Below, in pieces: positions 40,629 to 53,206 of a stretch of 64,000 nt of DNA. Origin of the DNA: Torreya grandis. Lineage: Eukaryota > Streptophyta > Pinopsida > Cupressales > Taxaceae. The position numbers and the translations under genes are program-made. The notes under the pieces were generated by a model. It was not told the origin of the DNA, made no database searches, and saw only the letters and a list, made by a program, of their open reading frames with translations. The stretch lies in contig JARHVA010000460.1 of assembly GCA_037957365.1 (NCBI GenBank), forward strand, positions 1,301,001 to 1,365,000, in the 5' to 3' direction. Numbering within the stretch: the first letter of the stretch is position 1; each line of letters begins with the position of its first letter.

Positions 40629-43598
40629 GTTTTAGTGATGCAACAAAGTAAAATACTAGGATAAAGAAGAAATAAAAAGTGTACCTGAACTTACCTGCAA
40701 TGGTGAAGCTCATGAAGATGTGTGATACTAGGTGATATAAATAAGAACATATAAAATTATGTAAGAGAGAGAGGAAGAGGAAAAAATGAAAACACTCACT
40801 AGGTACATGGACCAATATAAAACCTGTTATGCTGAGTGATGCTGGATGTGTGCAAGGTATCTATTGTACCAAGAGTAATATCATGAATGTAGTTGAGTGC
40901 TCAATTTCCCAAGAGTGGTTCAAGAATACAAAGGCTAGCCCTTTGGCTCCATCGTCACCCACTAATTGAAGCTAGTTGTTCATGTGTGTGTTAATCGACA
41001 TTTGAACTGTGTGTCCAATCCCTCTGAGTAGGTGGATCAAGAATACAAACACTGGCCTTTTAGCTCCATCATTTCCCATGAAGTGAAACTATGAACTAAT
41101 ACCAATATAAATAGGTGTCGTATGAGATGGCTCATGGATCCCATTAATGTTCTATAAATTTAATAAGATGGCATGGATCATTGAATGTGTAGTAGAAGCT
41201 TAGGCTCATGTTGGCCACTTGAAAAAGATGGAGATTAAGCTTATATGAAAGCCACTCTAAAATTGGGTAATAGGTTTATATAGAAGCCACTAAAAAATGT
41301 GGAGGTTAAGATTGTATGAAAGCCACTCCAAATTGATGCCAATCATCTAAAAATGAAATAAGACACATGACTATTGAAAATGCCTAGGTAATGAACTAAA
41401 CTCAGAAAGAAAAGAAGGCCAATGTGCCATGTATATTGCCCCAAATCACTGGTGTCTAGAACATGGATTATGATCTGAAAGCTATACTAACTACCTAATC
41501 TAAAACTAGAAATGAGATCCATCATGTCGTGCATGATGCCCTTTATATCTAGATTCTTTGAGCAAAAGTGTATTGAAAACTACTGATTCTAAACTGGTCT
41601 GAATGTGTAAAACTATAGCTAAGCCTACTTTTCTACTTGTTTTTAGAAAGTCTAGTTTTTTCCTATTTGGATAAGAGAACTGAAAAAAAATAGTAGAGGG
41701 CCTACCGCTATAGTCCAATCTTGACACTATTGTCTTAGGTTGATTCTGGTGACTATTCTAGAATTTTCACTATCTGCCTAGTCTATTCTACTTGGTCTAA
41801 AGCTTGGTTTTTATTTTAGGTGTTCTGAATGCTATTTTTTCAATGGTAGGAGCTATGATCTCTGAGATAAAGACCCCTATTTGTTACCCCCTTTTTTAAG
41901 GGTAAGAATGAAATCCCTACAATGACTGCCCTCAGAAGAAAGAGCCTTGCAAGTGTGTTATGCTGCAAAGTGTATGATATATTAATGACAATTGATAAGA
42001 TATCTCAAGATATAGCATTGTTTGTAATGGGATATTGTTAGATCAATATGGGTATGCCTAGATAGATATAACAATGTAATAACATGTGTAATGTACTGGA
42101 TTAAAACTATAAATGTTAGTTATTGAGTTGTTAGTTGTCAAGGAGGGATAAATCATGATGTCCATCATGGCATCCAAGAAATCAAGGTAAATGCATGATA
42201 TGAGTCATAACATTTCAAAGAATGAAAAGCAAAAAAATAAACAAGCACATAAGGCAAGAAGTATACAAGAGTGGCCAAGGGGCCAAGCAAATAAGGGACA
42301 TGGGCACATGTCACTCAAACTAAAAAACAAACATATAAGGCAAGTGCAAATGACACATACACATACAATTGGAACAAACAAGGTTGGCCAAGGGCCATAG
42401 ACACATAGAAGACTACAAGCAAAGGATATTGGAAAATATCTTAAGACACACACAAGAATAGAAGTAAAGGACATTGGCAAATGTTCTAAGGCACACACAA
42501 GAGACAAAATAGGAACTAAGAAAATGCAATCACATATAGCTATGAAAATAAAGGAAGGAAAGCATATAAATACTAGAAATACAATCACATCTAACTTGTC
42601 AAAGTAAGAGGTGAAAGTATGCAAAACATGGAGTAAAAGACTAGGTATATGCTAATAAATACACAAGTGCTATATACTAGTGAATGTTGATAAAGTTATC
42701 TATGTAAACTAGTAAGTAATGTATGTCAACATGATAACTAGAGTGTGTGGTGTAGGTATGACATAACCTAGATGCTATAGTCATGTACAATATGCCTTCA
42801 ATGGGTAGATATATCGATATGTGTCTCAAATGTAGACATAGGATGCCCCCTCAATGGGTAGAGTGAAGTAATCAAGGATCTAGGTATCACTACAGACAAT
42901 CAAAGAAGGTCAAGTGAAGCATGGTAATGTAGGTAAATTGACAAACAATAGCATAGAATAACAAATGTAAGTCTAGCATGGTAGTAGAAATGTAAAGCAT
43001 GGATGATGCATACAATCAAAATATTTTTGGTGTTTTAAATTTATTTGAATGTTTTTTGTATTTTGGAATATTTGAACATTTTTTATTTTTGAGATAATCT
43101 ATTTACAAGAAAACTAAGAAGAAATGATACTAACCAATGAGTCTCAAAAGATACTCCCTGTCATGGTGTCCTGTATCAAATAAATTTATCATGTCTAATC
43201 ATGAAGCATGATGGAATGGCTGAGATTGTGAAGCTAAAAGTTGTGTATGCTGTAAATGCTCTGAAATCTCTAAAGTGGAAATTGACTACGGGGTCTCCCT
43301 GTAACTCTAAGAAGTGAATGCAATTGAGGGGATCTTAGGGCCCATCTGGTAGGAAAAGGAGCTCTCTAAAAGTGTGCTTTGCATTTAGAGGCACGAAACC
43401 TCAATGTTACTACCCTAGGTGTGAATACTGTATTTGGAAAATGTCTAGAGTCCTAAAACTATCATTGGTGTAGTGGTCACTCAAAAATAGGATTCTTTGG
43501 AAGTTTATAATTTTTTTTACTAGTAAGGGAGGCCTCGACTCTGTCTGAATCTAAATTGGAGGAAAAACTGTAATTGGTGGAGAAACTAAAACTAGTGG
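40629..43598. other. Non-coding 3' half of the nested element
   Basis: No pol domain in any frame. It contains a short tandem repeat near 42420-42512, two units of about 47 bp (AAAGGATATTGGAAAATATC / AAAGGACATTGGCAAATGTT, each followed by ACACACAAGA). Near 40840-41340 the words GGCTAGCCCTTTGGCTCCATC / CTGGCCTTTTAGCTCCATC recur about 130 bp apart, and GAAAGCCACTC recurs three times. Confidence 0.5.
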
Positions 43599-44060
43599 CT
43601 AAACTAAAACTGGTGAATGTAAAGTAGGAGATGGCTTTAAAGTGGGGAGTGGTAACTCATATGGAACTCCACCAACTATAACAACTGGATTAACATGAAT
43701 TAATTTCATGTATCTGTGAACTGTAGAGGGTACTACATGAAGTTTTTGGATCCATGGTTGACCAAGTAACATATCAAAAACTCCTGCACTGGGGACAATA
43801 ATGAATGGTGTGGCCACATTATTAGACCAACCTATAGAGTTAATATAATATCACCCAATGAACTATATATGTGTCCAATGAATCCATTGATAACTATGTC
43901 TATTGGGGTAATATCCTACTCTAAATATCTCAAATTCTGTAATAACATCATAGTGCACATGTTCACACTAGATCCATTGTCTATGAGAACACTATGAATG
44001 GGATGATGATCAATGTAAGCTCTGATAAAGAGTGTTTGATAATCCAAATCATCATTGACT
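43599..44060 (-). pseudogene. Aspartic protease of the nested element
   Basis: On the minus strand, near 43990-43950, it reads VLIDNGSSVNMC, the active-site D-N-G-S typical of Tat/Athila proteases, preceded by YIDHHPIHS. After frameshifts it continues as FDMLLGQPWIQKLHVVPSTV at about 43790-43730, the family's Y-ILLGRPW-H---AVPST block. In autonomous relatives it matures Gag and Pol. No RT follows it, and stops appear soon after. Confidence 0.8.
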
Positions 44061-44289
44061 ATCTCCTATTCTAAAAAAGAGATTGAAGGTCTTGTTGTAA
44101 CTCTATAATTATACACACCAATCATACCGTTCAAAGGATGTGACTCAACTGAAGGTGCCTGGTATGTAGCTGGTGGAGGATGTGCATGATATGTGTGGTG
44201 AACACCTAATGTGTCCCTTATCTCTTATTTAGAATGTTGTGAAAAAAGATCTAAGAAGATTTTGAGAGCCTTGTCTTGTTTTTGCTTTT

Positions 44290-45608
44290 CCTAAAGCTCA
44301 ACTAAAGTGCCAAAATCAAGATGGTTGTCATCTATCAAGTCTTGTGTCTTGTGTTTCAAAATGATGCATCTGTTTGTAGTATGGCTTGGTGCCATGTGAT
44401 AGTCAAAAAATGCATTCTAATCATATCCCCATGAAAGAGGATTTGTTGGGTTAATTTCATGAATATGAGGGAGAGATATCAAATTATATTCCAATAGCTA
44501 CTGTAAAACTCTAGCTAGAGAAACTGGTAGAATGGTAAATGTTTGCTTAGTAGGCATGGACAAAAACCACTCATTGATGGGGATCTAAAGCCACATTGAC
44601 TGTAGGTTGATTCTAATTTTTATTGTCATTAATTTTGAGTTTGTATGGGACTTTGCTATTACTCTTGATCGTTGTGTTTGATATGGTCATGTACTTGAGT
44701 TTGCCCATTGAAATTAGTTTGACCTCCCTTTCCTTTAGTGTATGACATAGCTCAATGAAGGAATAAAACCTTTTGAACATGATTGATTTGTGCAATGCTA
44801 GTAGAAGACTCTATTTGAATATTTCTTGTAACTCTTGATCAGCCATGGGGCTAGTCATCTTAGCCAAGTTAGTCTTGTATCGAAGAACATAATCTGTGAG
44901 AGACTAATGTGACTTTTGTTTCTATTGTGAAATTTATGCATATGAAACCTTATCACCAATGTTAATGTTGAAATGAGTTAGGAACATGTTGACTAAAGGA
45001 TTGAATACATTAATTGATTGATTTGGTAGACTATAAAACTATTTTAAAGCATAATCCTTTAGGCTCCATGAAAATAACTTGGTTAATAGCCAGTCATTTG
45101 GCACATAGTCTAAGCATGCTACATGAAAATCTCTCAAGTGTGTCTCTAGTTCACCCTTGCCATCATAAAGAGTGAGCTTGGGTTAAATAAAACCTGGTGG
45201 CAAGGGAGTAGAAGTAGTATGTTATGCCAATGGTGTATGCAATAGAGCAAAAGAATCCAAATCCTGTGTAGGTCTAGATACACCTTGCTCAAGATATATC
45301 ACCTTAGATTGAAGAGATTTGATCTCTTGAATAAGGGATGCCACATCAGGAGACAAAGATGTAGTATTCATAGCTCATGGTGGCATAAAGGAAGGTCTAG
45401 CTGCTATAAGGGGTTGTTGAGACATAGTTGCCCCCATAATGTCATGTACGACTGATTGTTCTGTGGTTTGAGAGGATTGACCATTGTTTGCTTTTTCTTG
45501 CTCTTCTTGTAGTATTTTAAGCATGTCATCTTGCATGTCAGGGTGTTTGGTTAAGAGTTATTGAAGTTTTATTTTATCAGTTTCATCAAAATCAATGTAT
45601 TGGGACAT
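44290..45608 (-). pseudogene. Gag of the nested element
   Basis: It starts at ATG 45608 (MSQYIDFDETDKIKL). A Gln-rich, coiled-coil-like part follows (IQEIKSLQSKVIYLEQG), then the retrotransposon gag core: PKLTLYDGKGELETHLRDFH, LFSWSLKDYAL, NMFLTHFNINIG, ESLTDYV.RY-like and KMTSPMADQELQEIF. Near 44400-44300 a stretch reads MAPSHTT-RCIILKHKTQDLIDD, the spaced Cys/His tail seen in this lineage. A few stops interrupt it, several where the family has Gln or Arg. Confidence 0.75.
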
Positions 45609-46299
45609 TGTTAAAGTAGGAAAAAAAATTGAAAGTTGATTTTTTTTTTTTAATAATTTAAAATAAGAAAAGTGCTATGAAAGGAAAGTACTAAATATAG
45701 GAAATGTAAATTCCTAAAAACAACAAACTAGAAATTGCATAAAAAGTATACAAAGCTCATAAGCATGTAATGTGATACCTTACGAAGCAAGGGGACCTAG
45801 TATATGCAACTAGGAATGATGATTTTTAAAAATACTATTGAAATTTTAGAATTTGATGTGAATTTATGAGTTAGATGTGCAAACAAAAATCAAAAAATAT
45901 ATTGAAAAATTCTTGATTTAAAGGGACCTAGTGTATGTAACTAGGGTTTGAGAGAAAATATGTTTTTCAAAAATACTATGAAAATTTGAAATTTAAAGTG
46001 AATTTTTTATTTAGATATGTAAGTAAAAAATTAAAAAATATTTCTAAAAATAGCAATAAATTATTCCTAGGGTTTTTAGAATGTTTGAGTGCAAAAGGAC
46101 CTAGTAATTGTCAACTAGGTTTTGGAAAAAAATATTTTTTAAATTACTATGGAATTTTAAAAATTAAATTGAATTTATGATTTAAATATTTAGGAAAAAA
46201 TTTAGAAAATGCTACAAAAAATCAGACGTAAATTTATCCTAGGGTTTATAGGGTTTTTCTATATAAACGAAATAAGATGGGTTCACCAAATGATTTAAT

Positions 46300-47482
46300 T
46301 GTTTTAGGAATATTAGAGTATTATTCCCAATTTAGTTAAAGGGTCTGAGTAGGAAAATCAATAAATATTATTGCAATAATCAAGCTACTAATTTGTGAAT
46401 TTTATTTTTAATTAAAACCTTTCTAAAAATAGTAATAATGGATAGAAAATAAGACTTAACTGGAAACTAATTGAGACCGCTGAGATAGAGTTTGAAATTT
46501 ATTGCACAAAACTAGGACACTATCACAAATTCGGATCTAGCCTTCATTTTATGATTGGATAGGAGCACTAAAATATGATACTAGTGGCACCAATGTTGTA
46601 GTCCACTTCTACCACTATTGTCTAGGAGACTTGAGCTTTTTGGGTTTTATTTGTTGTGGCTTGTGTGACCTTGCCAATGAAGTTTTGACACTGGATGTCT
46701 GTAGAACTCCTTATAGAGTTGATTTATTCTTAAAACCCAAGACTCCATTATGCTTTGACCAATTTTGAGAAAGAGGAGGGGTTGGTGTGTGTAAAATTCA
46801 CTAAACGTGTATCCACACCCTTGTGTGGGCACATTGTCTACATACCATTACTCCAAAGAGGGATCAAGTCATATGTAGTTCTCCCACTTGATGTGATTTA
46901 TGGGATTTGTATATTGAAGTTAAAAATAAATGTGAAATTGGGTGTGCTTGAGGTGATTATGGACTGGTGAAAAGATTTAGATGTGCTTAGGACTATATTG
47001 GATGGCTATGTGCAGAGAATAGAAAAGATTGCCTAAGTGGTTTCAATTGTATTCTTGCTTTGCTTTGTGATATTTTCCAACCCCTTATAAATGATCTTTG
47101 AATGGGATTTTATAAAGATTTGTTGGTCATGGGTCAAATGTATTCACATTAGGCCAATAATAAGAGGGATAGGAACCAAAAATAAATGACCATTGGAGTT
47201 AAAAATGTATTGGGATAGGAGTGTCAGAAATAGACACCCTAGAGTCTGGTGCTATAGTCCAAGTTAGGTGCTATTGTCCTGAAGGTATGGAACCTGAGGG
47301 GATGGATTTGTTAGATAAAAATCAGCCTGAAGTAGGTGGAATCACTATTTGGAAGGTTACGAATGACTGGGAATTAGTAAAAAGGTGCCTAGGAGGGTCA
47401 TGAGAGCAAGCAAGAGGGACCTATGGGTTGAATGTCACAAGCCAAACTCAAGTTACCAATTTTAACATTTTATATGACTACA
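46300..47482 (-). repeat. 5' LTR of the nested gag-protease element
   Basis: It pairs with 39441-40614. A 60-codon plus-strand frame at 47221-47403 inside it is incidental. Confidence 0.88.
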
Positions 47483-50320
47483 AAAACTAAGAAAACATGA
47501 ATTAAAAATTATCTTTTCCTTAGAAATTTTCATGATGTGTTTCTAAAAGAATTACCAGGATTGCCTCTTAAACGAGAGTTTGACTTCTCTATTAATATCA
47601 ATCCAGGATTGAAACATTAGTGTAAGGCTCTGCATAAAATGATAACCACTGAATTAGTGGATTTAAAGGAACAATTTTAGGAATTATTGTCTAAAGGGTT
47701 GATTAGACCAAGTGTGTTACTATGGGGTGCACCAGCTGTCTTCATTAAGAAGAAGGATGACACTCTTTGACTTTGCATTGATTATATAGTATTGAACAAA
47801 ACAACCATCAAGAATAGGCATCCACTACCATGAATAGATGATATTTTTAATCAAATGTGAGGATCAATGGTCTTTTATAAGATTGATCTTAGAGATGGAT
47901 ATCATCAGTTCAGGATAAAAGATGAGGATATTACAAATACGATATTTATAACTCATTATGGGAATCACAAGTTTATAGTTTTACCATTTGGGTTGACAAA
48001 TGCACCTACAACATTCATAAGTCTCATGAACAGTGTGTTAAGAGATTACCTAGATCATTTTATTTTGGTCTTTTTAGATGACATTCCTATATATTTCAAG
48101 GATGAAAAAGAGCATATTCAACATCTGGAGCTGGTCTGACAATGTTTGTGAAAGCACAAGTTATATGGAAAATTGTCTAAGTGTACATTTTTATAAAATA
48201 AAGTGCAATATCAGGGACATATTATCTTAACAACCAATATTTATATTGGTCTGGCTAAGATAAAAGCCATTATGGAGTGATTGACACCAAGGAATGTCCA
48301 TGAGACAATTATTTTCATGGGATTAGCATGATATTACAAGAAATTCATTTAGAATTTTTTCAAGATAACTAATTCGATTACCTCTCTGAAGCATAAGAAT
48401 CAAAGTTTTATCTAGTCAAATAAGTGTGAAGTAGAGTTTTAGAAATAAAAAAGAATGCTTACTTTAGAACCAATGTAAAGAGTTCTTGATCTTAATGGTC
48501 AATTTTCAGTGATCACAAATGTGTCTAGGAATGGACTAGGAGGAGTCTTTATAGAGGATGGTGTAGTAGTAGCTTATGAGTCAAGGAAGCTGAAGTCTTA
48601 TGAGGTGAATTATGCCCTTCATGATCTTGAAATTACAACAATTGTTCATGTTTTGTAAGTTTGGATACATTATTTATTGGAAAAATCATTTGAGCTCAAG
48701 ACTGATAACTTAGGGCTCAAATACATCTTCACCCAACCAAATTTGAATGGCCATCAAAGGCATTGCTTAGATTTTTTGTCTAGCTATTACTTTGATATTA
48801 GTTACATCAAAGGCAAGGAAAATAAAGTAGCTGATGTCTTGAGTCGTAGAAGGTACATAATAATTGTGGATACTTTTAGGAGTACTTTCAAGGATCATGT
48901 GATCAAGTTCTCACTAGGAGATGAATTCTATGATTAGGGTAGGAAAAATTTATCTGAGAATGCTCAGAATCTTAGATATAAAGGATATAACTTTGAGAAT
49001 GATGGTCTTCTATGATACAACGGAAAGATGTATGTGTCATATAGAGAGAATATGAAGAACATAGTACTTAAGGAATTATATAATTCCTCATATTTAGGAC
49101 ATACATGAGTAACCAAGATTATGGTATAGCTTATACCACTTTATTTCTGGAAGGGAATCAAAAAAGATACAACAAACTTTGTGTCACATTATCTAGAATG
49201 TCAGCGAGTGAAAGCTAAACATGTGAATCTAGTTAGATTATTATTTCCACATGACATATCAAAGTGGAGATTGCATGTGATCAGTATGGACTTTATCCAA
49301 GGATTGCCATTATCTCAAAATAGACATGACATGATATTGGTTGTAGTTGACAAACTAACCAAGTTAGCACATTTTATCTTAGGCAATTTGATCGACAATG
49401 CACCAAATCTTGCAAAGAGATTCATAAAATAAATGTATTGATTGCATGGTTTTCTAGAGAAGATCATATCAGATCATGATCTAATGATGACTTCCATATT
49501 TTGGTTAACTTTGAATTCAGTTTTGGGTATGTAACTAAATTTTAGCTTTGTATATCACCCACAGACTAATGGTCAAACTGAGTAAATTAATCAAGTCTTA
49601 GAGGATCTTCTTTGTATGTACTGCATAGATCAAAAATATAAATGGGAAGAATATATTCTATTAGTTTAGTTTACATAAAATAAGTCATACCAATCTGATT
49701 TGAAGATGGCACCGTTTGAAGCACTTTATAGGAGAAGGTGCAGGACACCAATTAGTTGGGATAGGTTGGAAGATAGGGTAGTCTTTGGACCTGAGATGCT
49801 TTTAGAAATGGAGTTGGTTAAAAAAATTAGGAAGAGATTGGCCCAGGCAATTGATAGACAAAAGAGCTATGCTGATATGAAAAAAATAGCTAGGCAATTT
49901 GTAGTAGGTGAAAAAATATTCTTACATGTTAAGTCGTAAAAGATTTTGATTAAATTCAGGAAGTCAATTTTTTTTTACTAAGATATGTGGGATCATTTGA
50001 GGTTATAGAAGTAGTCAATCCTGTAGTGTATAGGCTTGCATTACCACCAGACCTAGCTGTATTGCATAATGTCTTCCATGTATCTGATCTTAAGAAGTAT
50101 GTAGTTGATCCTTTTGATGGGTTGGATTGGAAAGCTCTGTAGAATCTAGATCTCGAGGTGGTCATGGTAGAACCAATCAGAGTAATTGACACATACAAAT
50201 TCCATTTGTGTAATAGAGAAGTGCCACAATAAAAGGTCTTGTGAGACCAATAATTTGAGGATAGTACTACTTGGGAGGACTATGATGAGTTCTAAAAGCT
50301 ATTTCCACATTTGTTTGCTT
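47483..50320 (+). pseudogene. Chromovirus pol: reverse transcriptase, RNase H, integrase and chromodomain, broken
   Basis: RT from about 47560: PGLPLKREFDFSI, FIKKKDDT, then FYKIDLRDGYHQFRIKDEDI, LPFGLTNAPTTF, and the catalytic block FLDDIPIYFKDE at about 48071. RNase H at 48490-48860: SRNGLGGVF, YALHDLEI, FELKTDNLGLKYIF and KGKENKVADVLSRR; the first catalytic Asp has become Asn (TNVSRN for TDAS-). Integrase from about 49160: HYLECQRVKAKH with one zinc Cys lost, then MDFIQGLPLS, ISDHDLMMTSIFW, YHPQTNGQTE and KMAPFEALYRRRCRTPISW. Near 50130-50320 the end reads EPIRVIDT, STTWEDYDEF and KLFPHLFA, a decayed chromodomain, which in relatives directs insertion to modified histone tails. More than ten stops show it is dead. 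Confidence 0.9.
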
Positions 50321-50414
50321 GATTTGATGCTATATAATATGTTTTTATTTTATTAAACTCTATTTTTTATTCAAAACTATTGTTTAAGTAAGTGTCATTA
50401 AGATGATGACCAGT

Positions 50415-50428
50415 TTTAGGGGGGATGA
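50415..50428 (+). other. Polypurine tract of the chromovirus
   Basis: TTTTAGGGGGGATGA immediately precedes the TG of the 3' LTR. It primes second-strand synthesis in LTR retroelements and fixes the plus orientation. Confidence 0.8.
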
Positions 50429-52074
50429 TGTTACATACCTAATTATCTGTGGATTAATATGGTTGTTAAATTGATTTGTTACTTTTTAACTAAATCATAA
50501 GTCATATGTTGTTATGGGAGATATGTATGTTACTTAGATTTCATGAGCTCATTGTTATGAGATGGATAATTTTGAATTCTGGATATAATGATTATGATAC
50601 ATTTGTTATTATAACATTGTTTTATATGTATCATGATATACTTGACCAACTAACTTCTTGTCATGAGTTGGATGCATGAGAATTTATCCCTTAGAGCATG
50701 ATAGAGGGAGAGCATCATCGGAGAGGGTGGCATAAATGGAGATGGTGAAGGATGATAGATAAAATTATTAAGACCCATGCACACACCATATTAGATTAAA
50801 AATATTATATGCATTGTGTGTCTGATTGATAGAGTTAGTATGTTTTGAAAGTTAATTACAGTTAGGTATTAAAGTTTGCATGTTTCAAATGTTAGTATGT
50901 TATAAAATAAATCTTGTATGTGATTGCGTTTTATATGTAAACTCAGTGTTTGATGTTGTAATAGGATTACATGTGATTTCTTTACTTGTGTTTGTCTATG
51001 ATTTTGAAACATAAATTAAGTATAAGATATTTAATTAATATTATATATAGACTAGTGAAATGTCTTAAAAACATTTTATAAAGTTAAGCTTAATATTATT
51101 GATATTCAAGAATATCAATATACAGTAAGCTATTAAAATGAAAAAATACATATATAGCCTATATACACTAGTAATTGACTAAAATAATTATCTTGTTATA
51201 ATAAGAATCAATATTTGATTGGTTTATAATTTTAATATATAAAAGATAATTAACATTGTAAATGGAGATAATTACATTTAATTGATATTGAGGAGGTAAA
51301 ATTATCCTAAAATACTAAGCCTAATCTTATTGTTTTGCATGGACCACATTAAAATTTGAAAGTGTAGTCATCATTTTGTATAATGACTTAAGTGGACTTA
51401 GTTAGTGATTAACTTATTCTTAAAAAAAAAGATCGACATGCATGATTTTGAAAATAAAGGAAAGCTTGAGTTAAGTTTTGGTCATTGATCTTAAGTTGAA
51501 ATGGTAAAAATGCGGATTTTTGCACCGACTATGGGTTGAGGTAAATAGGGGCATGAAAATCTAGTTTTAATAAGAAGATTATAATAAGGGGAAAGTGATG
51601 AAAGAGAAGAAGGGATAGGTGGTGACAGAGAAAAGAGGAGGAAAGAAAGAGAGCACGAAGGGAAGGAAGAAATTATGGACCGAAATTAGTATCAAGTTGG
51701 AAGTGATTGAAAGGTTGGTTATGCTATTACTATTTTTTTGTTTATTGAATTCTATGAATGATTCGATCGTGAGGGTTTAGGAATAAATTTGATTTTTGTA
51801 TTGAGAATATAGACTTAGCCCAATGGATGGATTGGCCATACACATAACTAAGCTTGTATCAAATAAAACCTATGATTTACAAACCAGTTATATTTAAAAA
51901 AAAAGTTGTAGGATATAAAATGGTTCTTTTGTTTATGACCTAGATAAAAATATGGGTGAATAATTATGTAATATATAAACTTATGAAGGAGCCTTTAGAA
52001 AACCAAATTATATGTCTGCATAGAGGTAACACCCAATAAGAATAGATATATATGTACTCATTTGGTAATGGATC

Positions 52075-52080
<6 letters not shown>

Positions 52081-52162
<82 letters not shown>
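52081..52162. repeat. (AT)41 microsatellite in the 3' LTR
   Basis: 82 uninterrupted bases. The 5' LTR has only a short (TA)n run at the same place (about 33209-33228). Confidence 0.95.
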
Positions 52163-52166
<4 letters not shown>

Positions 52167-53098
52167 CAAAATAGAAGACATTTGGGATGGATTAAAAAGG
52201 AATTATGTGTATATCAATTTGTTAACATAAAAAGATATAGACAGTCAATTGAGAAAATAAATAGGTATATTGTTGAATTAGATCAACTGAGCATGAAATG
52301 TGACTATCGGATTATATAGAACTTTGACTGTGTAAATTTAACAATAGTGAAGAATTAAAAAAAAGTCTTTTCTATTGTGAATTTTTATACACATAGGTAT
52401 ATATGCCCTACATAATTATAAAAACAAGACACAGTACACACTAAGTCATATTTACATTATGTATACTCAAATTATGGGCAATGTTTATATATTTATATAT
52501 GATTTATTTTATCAACTATATAATGAAATTATGAGTTTATAGATATGGACACAAGACTTAAACACTTTAAGCATATGCATAACTTTATGATATGCTTTTA
52601 GTATATGAATTGGTGGAAAAAAGTGCTTGTGTATTTATTAATATTCAAGCACAAAGTATATATGTTTACATAAAGCATATGCTCATTTAATAATTGTAAG
52701 TAATTTTGGTTAAAGTTTATGTATATATGTATGTTACTATGAAATAAAAAATATAAATTTAGGTTTCATTTAGAAATCTGTAAATTCTTTTATATAGAGA
52801 ATCACTGTGTCAAGTTTATATACATATATGGAAAATGGGTCATATTGAAAGAGAATTGATAAATTAATTGATGTTTTATACTCTGTATTCTTTAGTATAT
52901 ATATAGAATAAGGATTTTATCAAAGAGAATAATAGGGTAACATTGGGATGATACTCATTAAAATTAATTAATATCCCTTATGTTTAAATTTATAAATCAA
53001 ATTGGGACTTAGGAAATATGGAGACCCCAATTAGATTTAATTATTTATTCATGAAAGATATGAATTAAATAGTCTTAAAAGTGAATGGTTAAAAAACC

Positions 53099-53104
53099 CA
53101 TACA

Positions 53105-53136
<32 letters not shown>

Positions 53137-53139
53137 CAT

Positions 53140-53176
<37 letters not shown>

Positions 53177-53206
53177 TATGTATATGTATATGTATATATA
53201 TATATC
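53099..53206. repeat. (TACA)n-(CA)n-(TA)n compound microsatellite in the 3' LTR
   Basis: About 14 TACA units, then CA, then TATG and TA units. It replaces the (TA)n found at this place in the 5' LTR. Confidence 0.93.

Larger units (their letters stand above)
39441..47482 (-). mobile_element. Nested Ty3/gypsy element with gag and protease only (Tat/Athila-type)
   Basis: LTRs at 39441-40614 (1174 bp) and 46300-47482 (1183 bp) are about 88 per cent alike by eye over the first 300 bp. On the minus strand the LTR starts TGCAGTCATATAAAATATG and ends CCTAAAACA. The polypurine tract AAATGGGGATGAAA directly precedes the 3' LTR (40615-40628), and TTTGGTGAACCCATC (about 46280-46293) may be the primer site. 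Gag and protease lie on the minus strand in the right half. About 3 kb between protease and the 3' LTR shows no RT, RNase H or integrase, so it depended on another element. It sits between protease and RT of the chromovirus. Flanks TTAAC and AAAAC match only 3 of 5 as a target duplication. Confidence 0.82.

Noticed and set aside
42205..42624. 139-codon minus-strand frame rich in Cys and Phe
   Set aside because: It lies in the non-coding part of the nested element over GT-rich short tandem repeats and shows no family pattern.
49956..50198. 80-codon minus-strand frame
   Set aside because: Antisense to the chromovirus integrase end and chromodomain.
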